64,000 bases of DNA from an uncultured Pseudomonadota bacterium. GTDB lineage: Bacteria > Pseudomonadota > Gammaproteobacteria > Steroidobacterales > Woeseiaceae. This document shows positions 43,272 through 50,663 of this stretch, piece after piece. The DNA lies in NCBI GenBank assembly GCA_913055625.1, contig CAJXJW010000001.1, forward strand, positions 310,001-374,000, in the 5' to 3' direction. A model generated the notes under the pieces. The model saw nothing but the letters and a program-made list of their open reading frames with translations. It was not told the origin of the DNA and made no database searches. The position numbers and the translations under genes were made by a program. Positions within the stretch are counted from its first letter, which is position 1, and each line of letters starts with the position of its first letter.

Positions 43272-43592
43272 ATGAAACACGCCGGTTCCTGCCTGTGCGG
43301 AGAAGTCCGTTTCGAAGTCGACGGCGCATTCGACGTGTCCCCTAAAGGTGTCCTAAAGGTGTCATGTCCTAAAGGTGTCCTAAAGGTGTCTGTCCTAAAG
43401 GTGTCTGTCCTAAAGGTGTCAGGTTTATTTTTTCTCGACGATCCTCCGGCCCGCAAGGAAAATAGACCTGACACCTTTATCGCACTCGGGTGCCAGTCGG
43501 ACAGTCTGCGAACACGGTTGTGGCAGCGTTTGCTTGTGGCTGGGTTCCGCCGCCTGATCGGTTGGAGCTACACTGTCTGTATCCTGACCTGA
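43272..43592 (+). pseudogene. GFA-family gene truncated by repeat array
   Basis: The first 21 codons (MKHAGSCLCGEVRFEVDGAFD) are the N-terminus of a GFA-domain (glutathione-dependent formaldehyde-activating enzyme-like) protein, with the zinc-binding CLC motif. At about base 43338 the sequence passes into the TAAAGGTGTC array, and the remaining GFA domain is missing. The frame stays open through the array, which reads as a repeated VLKVS peptide, and stops at 43592. The chimera of 106 residues is very unlikely to be functional. Confidence 0.75.
43343..43479. repeat. Repeat element A: six tandem TAAAGGTGTC units plus an inverted copy
   Basis: Forward units start at 43343, 43354, 43370, 43381, 43396 and 43411, separated by short C or TGTCC spacers. 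The last continues into AGGTTTATTTTTTC. After a GC-rich loop of about 25 bases the inverted end GAAAATAGACCTGACACCTTTA (43458-43479, one mismatch in the arm) closes a hairpin of about 20 pairs. The element interrupts a GFA gene. The tip sequence looks like the palindromes carried by REP-associated tyrosine transposases, but no transposase is present. Confidence 0.85.
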
Positions 43593-43618
43593 TGCAGACT
43601 CAGTGGCAAAAAAGGGGG

Positions 43619-44152
43619 TCAGCGAATGATCTGGGTGAGAAGCTGGTATAGCTCGCCGAGAAGACCGATCCCCGCAATGAGGATACCGAGTGTACCGATC
43701 GCTCGTCCTGTGACGAAACGGCTCGCAAAATCCGAACCGCCGACAACCAGGAAATACATCGACAATCCAAGGACCAACAAGGCTATCGTCATGATGATTC
43801 CGGAGATGATGTAGCTCATGAGAAGCGCAATCAGCCAGCCCGTTTCAAGTCCACGGTCAATTAGCTGATAGATCAACTTCGCGGCGTAGACCGCGGTCAG
43901 GACGAAATAGCCACTCCAAAGTACGCGCGAAAGCAAGAGGCCAAGCGATCGCTCCATCATCGACTCGCTGCTGGGCCGGTCCGACCGCAGGTCTCGCATG
44001 GGGGCAGATAACCGCTCGATCTGCCGGGTAAGGTACGCCGCTATTCTTGGGAACCTGACTTCAATTAGTGCCAACGTCAACCCGACCAGTTCGAGGGGAA
44101 ACGTTACATACTGCAAACCAGCGGCAACTGTCTCGTTGAATAAAGTCTCCAT
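43619..44152 (-). CDS. Small multi-span membrane protein, unknown, in repeat island
   Basis: 177 residues. Four hydrophobic segments: about 12-30, 75-95, 105-130 and 145-172. No signal peptide and no recognised motif; the N-terminal half has a charged linker (RQIERLSAPMRDLRSDRP). It lies between repeat elements A and B and its base composition is visibly less GC-rich than the genes on either side, which suggests recent acquisition. Its promoter would have to lie at or near element B. General features recall small integral membrane proteins of the YqhA kind, but I would not assign it. Confidence 0.7.
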   Translation of the reverse strand: METLFNETVAAGLQYVTFPLELVGLTLALIEVRFPRIAAYLTRQIERLSAPMRDLRSDRPSSESMMERSLGLLLSRVLWSGYFVLTAVYAAKLIYQLIDRGLETGWLIALLMSYIISGIIMTIALLVLGLSMYFLVVGGSDFASRFVTGRAIGTLGILIAGIGLLGELYQLLTQIIR

Positions 44153-44207
44153 GGCTTCTTTTTACAGCAAACAACCGTCGTTCGTGCGAGCCAGAGGTGT
44201 CCGACCC

Positions 44208-44441
44208 AAAGGTGTCAAGCTAAAGGTGTAGCTAAAGGTGTCTAAAGGTGTCAGGTTTATTTTCTATTAGCTAAAGGTGTCAGGTTTATTTTCTATTCGT
44301 GCACACAATTCAGTCGACCGGGAATCGTTGTCAGGTCTATCGTGTCTACGGGGAATTCTCTGCCACATCAATGCCTTATAGATCGCCGAGGAAAAAATAA
44401 ACCTGACACCTTTAAAAGACACCTTTAGAGAAACACCTTTA
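44208..44441. repeat. Repeat element B: inverted arrays around a 110-bp core
   Basis: Left arm: AAAGGTGTC at 44208, TAAAGGTGTA at 44221, exact TAAAGGTGTC at 44233, 44243 and 44272; the last two run into AGGTTTATTTTCTATT, which is therefore present twice, 29 bases apart. Right arm: AATAAACCTGACACCTTTA (44396-44414), a second inverted unit at 44418-44427 and a decayed one at 44434-44441. The arms face each other across a unique core containing a partial GTCAGGTCTAT (44330). The array reaches to three bases before a possible start of the next gene. Confidence 0.85.
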
Positions 44442-44512
44442 GAATGGGACACTCTTTGGGGCGGGATCTGCGCACGGCCCCGAGCCGTCCAGGTATTGCT
44501 GGAGTTTCCAGG

Positions 44513-44872
44513 TTGCCTCGAAGCAAACTGCTGATCATTGTTTTCGTAGCGAGCTTTGCGCTCAGCGGACTCATCGAGAGTGTTCTGAGTGCTGAAGTCG
44601 CTGAATCCGTATTCCTGATCCACGGTATTGCCCTGGCAGTGATCTGCTTTGCTTGGTGCAAGGCGGACACTGCGGAGCGAAACATCCCTGCGCCGGTAGG
44701 GTCTGCGCTCCTTTGCGGTGTGCTGCCGGTCGTTGGGGTGCCAGCGCACTTACTGCGCACCCGCGAGTGGCGCAAGGCATTGATCGCCATTGTGAAGGCC
44801 TTCGGAGTGCTCGTCATGTCGATTCTTGCGTATGTCCTCACGCTGTACGCGGGCGAGTTTGTATCGGTGTAG
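44513..44872 (+). CDS. Small membrane protein, unknown, in repeat island
   Basis: 119 residues from a TTG at 44513, which has GGAG eight bases upstream and starts directly with a short basic stretch and a span (LLIIVFVASFALSGLIES). An in-frame ATG at 44444 would add 23 residues but lies at the edge of repeat element B with no ribosome binding site. Three or four hydrophobic segments are seen, including VFLIHGIALAVICFAWC and a last one ending VLTLYAG. No family recognised. It sits between repeats B and C, and its 5' boundary may have been set by the repeat. Confidence 0.6.
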   Translation: MPRSKLLIIVFVASFALSGLIESVLSAEVAESVFLIHGIALAVICFAWCKADTAERNIPAPVGSALLCGVLPVVGVPAHLLRTREWRKALIAIVKAFGVLVMSILAYVLTLYAGEFVSV

Positions 44873-44886
44873 TCCACTAATGACAC

Positions 44887-44923
44887 TAAAGGTGTCCACT
44901 AAAGGTGTCAGGTTTATTTTTTT
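44887..44923 (+). repeat. Repeat element C: two forward units, no inverted partner
   Basis: TAAAGGTGTC at 44887-44896 and 44900-44909, the second running into AGGTTTATTTTTTT. No inverted arm is seen in the 230 bases that follow, so it is a half element. It begins 14 bases after the stop of the small membrane-protein gene and could form part of its 3' end. Confidence 0.8.
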
Positions 44924-45152
44924 CCTGGAAAACAGCCGCGAACCGTAGCGTGGGACTATGAGCGATTCAGAGCGAAACTAAGGAAAACGCACAGGCGTTC
45001 AAGGAATAGAAATACGATGTTCCAGCCCGGTTGTTGGCGGCCGCTCGGCACTGGCCGATAGAGGTCGGCACGCAATCGGTTTCACCGAAATTTGACATTG
45101 CGGTCGTGTGTAAACGAGGCTTCCGCTGGTTCTTGATGCCGGAAGCTTCGAC

Positions 45153-47459
45153 ATGATCTCGATCTCTACATTCTGCAATCGACCTGCAATCCGCTGGATG
45201 ACAACCTGCGTCGCTGTCCTTCTTACTGCGTTCGTTTCGGTGGTTGCCAGCGCGGAGTCGAGACCGCGGGTCATCGTCTCGACCGACATCGGCGGCAGTG
45301 ACCCGGACGATTTCCAGTCGATGGTTCATTTGCTGCTCTATGCCGACGTGCTCGACATCGAGGGCCTCGTGTCGTCGCCGTGGGGCGAGGGACGTGTCGG
45401 CGACATTCTCGAGGTCATCGACGCTTACGAGGCGGATTACCCGAATTTGCGCACGTATTCGAACGCGTACCCGGCGCCGGACGCGCTGCGCGCGGTCGTC
45501 CGCCAGGGAGCGACCGACGTGGCGCCGTACCGCGGCTATGGCGAAACGACCGAAGGCTCCGACTGGATTGTCCGGGCCGCTCGTCGTCCGGATGCACGGC
45601 CGCTGCACGTGCTCGTCTGGGGCGGCATCGAGGACCTTGCGCAGGCATTGCACGATGCGCCGGACATCCTGCCCAAGCTGCGTGTTTACGCCATTGCCGG
45701 CCCGAACAAGAAATGGTCCCCGGATGCTTACCACTACCTCACGACCGAACACCCTGAACTTTGGGTCATCGAATCCAACTCGACGTACCGGGGCTGGTTC
45801 GTCGGCGGCGACCAGTCGGGCGATTGGGGCAACGAGACGTTCGTCGAGCGTCGCATCGCCGGCCGCGGCGCGCTCGGCGACTACTTTGCCGGCCTGCTGG
45901 GCGGCACGATCAAGATGGGTGACACGCCGTCGGTAGCCTGGCTGCTGCACGGCACGCCATCCGATCCGGCCCTGCCGGGCTGGGGCGGCAGCTACGTGCG
46001 CGCCTGGGAGCGCCCGTATGATCTCTATACCCGCGTTACGTCAGCGGACGACGAGATCGAGGCCTTCGGCATCTTCGAGCTGCGCCTGCCTGTCGATACG
46101 CCGAACGCCGAGGCGCGCCTGGTGGTCGAAAACCAATCGCTCGCCGGCCACGTCGAGGACGGCACGATCCGGTTCCGCTTCTCGCCGAAAGCCGCCAAGA
46201 CGTTCACCTACCGCATCGACAGCAACGTGCCGGCGCTCGACGGACAACGCGGCGCCATCACGGCTGTCGCGGCAGCCCCGGACGCCGTGAACCGCCCCGA
46301 CTCCCGTTGGCCGAACTGGTGGACGGACGATCCCGACCCTGCACTGGCCGAAGGCGAACACCAGGGCGCAGCGACCGTCAGTCGCTGGCGCGTCGACTTC
46401 CTGGAAGACTTTTCCCGGCGCCTGGAGCGGGCGCGCGCAGCCGTCGCGCCGGACGTGGCGGGATGGAGCGGGGCCGTGCTTCAGCGACCCGCGGACTGGT
46501 ACGGCACGTCCGAAGCGTCGGAGCTTGCCGACAACGTGCTGCGCTGGCAGTCGGAGGAAGGCGCCTGGCCGAAGAACACGGATCTCACCCAAGCGCCGAC
46601 GCCGGCGCTGCTGGAGGAGGCACGGACCGTCGGGCGCGCGAACACGATCGACAACGATGCCACCGTGCAGCCGATGCGTTTTCTCGCAATGGTGGCGAGC
46701 GCGACGGGCGAGGCACGTTACGAGGAGGCATTTCTGCGCGGTATGGACTACCTGCTCGAGGCGCAGTACGAGAATGGTGGATGGCCGCAGTTCTACCCGT
46801 TGCGGCCGTCAGGCTACTACTCGCGGATCACGTTCAACGACAACGCGATGATGAATGCCATGTTCCTGTTGAGGGACGTCGTCCGGGGCGAGGCCCCGTT
46901 CGGCTTTGTCGACGAGAGCGCTCGCGCGTCGGCGGCCGACGCGGTCCGCCGCGGCACCGACTGCATCCTGCGCACGCAGGTGCGCCAGGACGGTGAACTC
47001 ACCGCCTGGGCGGCGCAGTACGATGAGGTCACGCTGGAACCGGCCTGGGCGCGCGCGTACGAACCGCCGTCATTGTCCGGCATGGAGACGGTGCCGATCG
47101 TGCGCTTCCTGATGGAGATCGAGGCGCCGAGCGACGCCGAGATCGCCGCCATCGAGGCGGCGGTACGCTGGCTGAACGATGTCGCGATCCACGATCTGCG
47201 TTACCTGCGTGGCGTCAACGCGGACGGCCAGGAAGATGCGTGGGTCGTCCCCGAACCCGGCGCAGGGCCGATCTGGGCGCGCTTCTACGACCTCGAAACC
47301 AGTGCGCCCGTCTTCACGGGCCGTGACAGCGTGATCCGTGCAGCGCTCGCCGACATCGAGACCGAGCGGCGCGGCGGCTACAGCTATTACGGCACCTGGC
47401 CCGCGGCGCTGCTGGCCGAGGACTACGCGCGCTGGCGCGCCCGCCTCGGTCGGCGCTGA
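45153..47459 (+). CDS. Secreted fusion of DUF1593-like domain and PL10 pectate lyase
   Basis: 768 residues. A signal peptide ends near ASA (34). Residues about 37-400 are a DUF1593 (nucleoside-hydrolase-fold) domain: VIVSTDIGGSDPDDFQSM carries the Asp cluster of the fold, with VWGGIEDLAQAL and AGPNKKWSPDAYHYL later. Residues about 440-768 form a family PL10 pectate lyase: TIDNDATVQPMRFLA, YYSRITFNDNAMMN, DEVTLEPAWARAYE, LSGMETVPIVRFLM and WARFYDLETSAPVFTGRDSVIR match family motifs. PL10 cleaves de-esterified homogalacturonan by beta-elimination with calcium. The first domain may hydrolyse or bind a sugar; its activity is not known. It precedes a TonB receptor that probably imports the oligogalacturonides. 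Confidence 0.88.
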   Translation: MISISTFCNRPAIRWMTTCVAVLLTAFVSVVASAESRPRVIVSTDIGGSDPDDFQSMVHLLLYADVLDIEGLVSSPWGEGRVGDILEVIDAYEADYPNLRTYSNAYPAPDALRAVVRQGATDVAPYRGYGETTEGSDWIVRAARRPDARPLHVLVWGGIEDLAQALHDAPDILPKLRVYAIAGPNKKWSPDAYHYLTTEHPELWVIESNSTYRGWFVGGDQSGDWGNETFVERRIAGRGALGDYFAGLLGGTIKMGDTPSVAWLLHGTPSDPALPGWGGSYVRAWERPYDLYTRVTSADDEIEAFGIFELRLPVDTPNAEARLVVENQSLAGHVEDGTIRFRFSPKAAKTFTYRIDSNVPALDGQRGAITAVAAAPDAVNRPDSRWPNWWTDDPDPALAEGEHQGAATVSRWRVDFLEDFSRRLERARAAVAPDVAGWSGAVLQRPADWYGTSEASELADNVLRWQSEEGAWPKNTDLTQAPTPALLEEARTVGRANTIDNDATVQPMRFLAMVASATGEARYEEAFLRGMDYLLEAQYENGGWPQFYPLRPSGYYSRITFNDNAMMNAMFLLRDVVRGEAPFGFVDESARASAADAVRRGTDCILRTQVRQDGELTAWAAQYDEVTLEPAWARAYEPPSLSGMETVPIVRFLMEIEAPSDAEIAAIEAAVRWLNDVAIHDLRYLRGVNADGQEDAWVVPEPGAGPIWARFYDLETSAPVFTGRDSVIRAALADIETERRGGYSYYGTWPAALLAEDYARWRARLGRR

Positions 47460-47773
47460 CCGGGGTCGCCGTCCGACGGGCGCGAGCAAAACTTTCCAGT
47501 TGAGCAATAATGACACCGGGCGCCTTGCGGGGTGGCGGCGCCGGTCCACCGGTTTGACCCGGTGGTGGTAACCGGTTACCTTGAATGTCTGTCCCGGTGG
47601 CCATTTTGCCAATGCAACCGGTGTCAATCTTAGAATACCGGTGACGATCCGGCGTAAACAGGATGCTTTGACCTATTTTTCATCATTATGCTGACGGCTC
47701 GTTGCACTCGTCAGAACTTTGCAAATTCAAGGATTTTCACGATCAGCTAGAACTCTACAGAGGGGGGCACAAC
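47460..47773 (+). promoter_or_regulatory. 314-bp control region upstream of the pectin-locus TonB receptor
   Basis: It contains four copies of ACCGGT (47548, 47571, 47617, 47637), one inside a perfect operator palindrome and one inside a CCACCGG/CCGGTGG inverted repeat around 47547-47565. TTGACC at 47669 is a possible -35 but lacks a well-spaced -10. GAGGGGGG just before 47774 is the ribosome binding site. No gene is seen here. Confidence 0.6.
47567..47580. promoter_or_regulatory. LacI-family operator palindrome GGTAACCGGTTACC
   Basis: A perfect 14-bp palindrome with a central CCGG, the form of operators bound by LacI-family sugar repressors. It lies 194 bases before the receptor ATG and 108 after the lyase stop. 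The only LacI-type protein in the window has no DNA-binding domain, so another repressor probably binds here. Confidence 0.65.
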
Positions 47774-50533
47774 ATGGGGATGCAGACCAATCGCCGACTT
47801 GCGATAGGCGCGCTACTACTGGCTTCGTTCGGGTTCGGGGAACTCGCCGTTGCCCAGTCCGAAGAATTGGAAGAAATCGTCGTCAAGGGTATTCGCGGCA
47901 GTCTCGGCGCGGCTCTTGATCTCAAGCGGGAATCGACCGGCCAGGTCGATGCCATCGTCGCCGAGGACATCGCCGACTTTCCCGACCTGAACCTCGCCGA
48001 GGCCCTGCAAAGGATCCCCGGTGTCGCCATTACGCGCGACAATGGCGAGGGCAAGAACATCACGGTACGCGGCCTGTCCGGGCAGTACACCCGGACGCGG
48101 GTCAACGGCATGGAAGCGCGCGCCGGATTCGGCGGCAGCACCGACCGTGACTTCGACTTCAACATGTTCGCGGCGGAGCTCTTCAATTCCATCGTCGTCC
48201 ATAAGACGGCGGATGCTTCGACGGACGAGGGATCGCTGGGCGCGACGGTCGACCTGAACACGGGGCGCCCGTTCAACTACCAGGAAGGGACGACCGTGCT
48301 GTTGTCCGGACAGGCCTGGTACAACGACCAGAGTGAAGAAGTCGGACCGCGACTCACCGGCCTGTACGCCTACAACGATCCGAACGGATTCTGGGGTTTC
48401 TCGGCGTCCGCCGCCTACTCGGAAACCAACAACCACACGGAATCCGGCAACACGGTCCGCTGGCAGCGCGCGAATTTCAACTCCGTTCTGGGCGTCGACT
48501 GCGCGGCCAATCCCACGGATGCCGGCTGTGTTGAAGTCTCCGAAGCGTTCCACGCGCGTATTCCGCGTTACGGCACGAACGAGGAGCAGCGCGACCGAGT
48601 CGGCCTGACGGCAGGCTTGCAGTTCCGCCCGTCGGACCGCACCGAGATCTCCTTCGACGCCCTGTACGCGGATTACAACCGCGACCGCGACTTCAAGACC
48701 ATCGAGGTGCTGTTCCGCAGCAACGAAGGCGGCATGGACGTGACCGATTACGAGATGCAGTACTTCCCGGATCGGTACGGCGACGTGAACAACACGGTCA
48801 TCTCCATGGACGTCGACAATGCGTGGGTGCGCTCCGAGACCTACTACCAGCGAGTGGAGTCGGAGTTCACGCAGTTCACGGCATCGTTTGATCATGCGTT
48901 CTCCGATCAGTTCACGATCGACGGTCTCATCGGCACGACGGAGTCGAGCGACCACATGCCGGTCGTGACGACACTCATGTACGACGATCGTGATTACAAC
49001 GGTTACACCTACGACTATTCCGCGAGCATGGATTACCCCACGCTGGCGTTCAACGGTCCGGATGTCACCGATGGCACGATCTTCACGCTGACGGAGCTGC
49101 GCGACCAGGTGCATACCACGGACACCGGCTATGACAACGCGGTACTGAATGCGCACTGGGAGTTCTCGCCGGCGGTCACCCTGTCGGGTGGCATCAGCTA
49201 CAAGAAGTTCACGTTCAAGACGCGCCAGGATCGCCGTGACGGCTCCGCCTGCCGTCCGGGGCTGTACGATTGCGACCTGGACGATGACGGTACCGACGAC
49301 GTCCTCGGCCCGCAGGGCACGGCGGAACTCTCGGAGCAATACTCGTACGGGGGCGAGACCGGTCCCGGTTCGACGACGACCTGGGCGGCGCCTTCGCTCG
49401 AAGGCTGGACCAGCGCGCTGAATTTCTACGACTTCCCGCTGTCGGTCGACCAGGGCCGCCACCGTGACGTCGAGGAATCGAACCTCGGCGTCTGGCTGCA
49501 GCTTCACGGCGAGATCCCGATGGGCAACATGTCGTTCCTCTACGACGTCGGTGGCCGCTATGTCGAGACCGAGCAGACTTCGGCGGGCTACAACTCCGGT
49601 GTCTGGGTCGAAGTGGACCGTCCGAAGTATGACGACTTCCTGCCGTCGGCCAACGCGGCCCTGTGGGTAACGGATGACTTTGTCGTCCGTGGTTCTCTCG
49701 CGCAGGTGATGTCGCGGCCGGCACTCGGCAACCTGAGCCCGGGCGGCAGCGTCGACAGCTTCAACTTCGCGATCAGCTTCCAGAACCCGCAGCTCGACCC
49801 GACCCGGGCGGACACGTTCGACCTGTCGGCCGAGTGGTACTTCGCGGAAGAGTCGGTGCTGTCGGTGGCGATCTTCGGCAAGGACATCGAGTCCTTCCCG
49901 ATTCGCGAGCTGACGATGGGCACGTTCGCCTCGACCGGCCTGCCGATGAGCGTCATTGCACCGACGTCACCGGCGTCGCAGACGCCCGAGGGCACCTGCG
50001 GCGACCCGGCGGGCTGCTGGGAAATCAGCCAGCTGGTGAACGGCCCGGGTGCGGACGTGACGGGCTACGAGATCGCGTTCCAGACGCCGCTGAGCACCTG
50101 GATGCCGGACGTACCGGTGTTGCGCAACATGGGTGTCGTTCTGAACTACACTTACGTGGATTCGGAAGTCGATTACAACTACAACGGCAACGACATCACG
50201 GAGCGCCTGCTGGGCCTGTCCAACGACTCGTACAACGCGACGGTCTACTACGAGAACGAGCGCTTCGGTGCCCGCGTCTCGGTGGCGAATCGTGGCGACT
50301 ACCTGCGTAGTGGCCCGGATCGCAGCGACAACCTGTGGGAGTTCGTTGACCCGGCAACGTACGTTGACATTTCGTCGACGTACCACGCGACCGACAACCT
50401 GTCGATCACGTTCGAGGTCCTGAACCTGACCGACGAGCCGTCGGACGAGTGGGTGGATATCGACGCCCGTCGTCGTCTCGACCTCTACCACACGGGTGTG
50501 AACTGGTTGCTCGGAGCGCGCTACCAGTTCTGA
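47774..50533 (+). CDS. TonB-dependent receptor, Xanthomonas/Caulobacter type, pectin locus
   Basis: 919 residues from ATG 47774 with a strong ribosome binding site; an in-frame ATG at 47702 would add an unlikely 24-residue lead before the signal peptide. Signal ends near AVAQ. LEEIVVKGIRGSL is the TonB-box-like start; the plug shows NLAEALQRIPGVAITRDNGEG followed by KNITVRGLSGQYTRTRVNGME and DFDFNMFAAELFNSIVVHKT, diagnostic of the TIGR01782 class used for plant polysaccharide oligomers. The last residues ...LLGARYQF end in Phe as outer-membrane proteins do. Context points to oligogalacturonides as ligand. Confidence 0.92.
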   Translation: MGMQTNRRLAIGALLLASFGFGELAVAQSEELEEIVVKGIRGSLGAALDLKRESTGQVDAIVAEDIADFPDLNLAEALQRIPGVAITRDNGEGKNITVRGLSGQYTRTRVNGMEARAGFGGSTDRDFDFNMFAAELFNSIVVHKTADASTDEGSLGATVDLNTGRPFNYQEGTTVLLSGQAWYNDQSEEVGPRLTGLYAYNDPNGFWGFSASAAYSETNNHTESGNTVRWQRANFNSVLGVDCAANPTDAGCVEVSEAFHARIPRYGTNEEQRDRVGLTAGLQFRPSDRTEISFDALYADYNRDRDFKTIEVLFRSNEGGMDVTDYEMQYFPDRYGDVNNTVISMDVDNAWVRSETYYQRVESEFTQFTASFDHAFSDQFTIDGLIGTTESSDHMPVVTTLMYDDRDYNGYTYDYSASMDYPTLAFNGPDVTDGTIFTLTELRDQVHTTDTGYDNAVLNAHWEFSPAVTLSGGISYKKFTFKTRQDRRDGSACRPGLYDCDLDDDGTDDVLGPQGTAELSEQYSYGGETGPGSTTTWAAPSLEGWTSALNFYDFPLSVDQGRHRDVEESNLGVWLQLHGEIPMGNMSFLYDVGGRYVETEQTSAGYNSGVWVEVDRPKYDDFLPSANAALWVTDDFVVRGSLAQVMSRPALGNLSPGGSVDSFNFAISFQNPQLDPTRADTFDLSAEWYFAEESVLSVAIFGKDIESFPIRELTMGTFASTGLPMSVIAPTSPASQTPEGTCGDPAGCWEISQLVNGPGADVTGYEIAFQTPLSTWMPDVPVLRNMGVVLNYTYVDSEVDYNYNGNDITERLLGLSNDSYNATVYYENERFGARVSVANRGDYLRSGPDRSDNLWEFVDPATYVDISSTYHATDNLSITFEVLNLTDEPSDEWVDIDARRRLDLYHTGVNWLLGARYQF

Positions 50534-50573
50534 CACATCCCCCCGCTTAGCGTCACGCAGCGGTGGTCCGTGA

Positions 50574-50620
50574 GGACGGGGGCGGGTTGTCCGCCCCCGT
50601 CCGAACGGATTCGGACGGGG
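50574..50620 (+). terminator. Two overlapping, mutually exclusive hairpins after the TonB receptor
   Basis: Hairpin 1 pairs GGACGGGGGCGG (50574-50585) with CCGCCCCCGTCC (50591-50602). Hairpin 2 pairs CCCCGTCCGAA (50595-50605) with TTCGGACGGGG (50610-50620). They share bases 50595-50602, so only one can form at a time. There is no T run, so this is not a standard intrinsic terminator. It may be a stable mRNA 3' end or an attenuator ahead of the AraC gene. Confidence 0.55.
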
Positions 50621-50663
50621 AGTCCCCCGATCCAATGTTCCAGTTCGATCCGGAATAGTCGCG

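Noticed and set aside
43343-43479. CRISPR array suggested by regularly repeated TAAAGGTGTC units
   Set aside because: Units are only 10 bp with spacers of 1-6 bases, no unique spacers and no cas genes; palindromic transposable repeats explain it better.
44967-45950. Minus-strand open frame of 327 codons opposite the DUF1593-PL10 gene
   Set aside because: It is a shadow of the strongly supported plus-strand gene; its translation has no recognisable domain.
47816-49507. Minus-strand open frame of 563 codons inside the pectin-locus TonB receptor
   Set aside because: Shadow frame; the plus-strand plug and barrel motifs are unambiguous.
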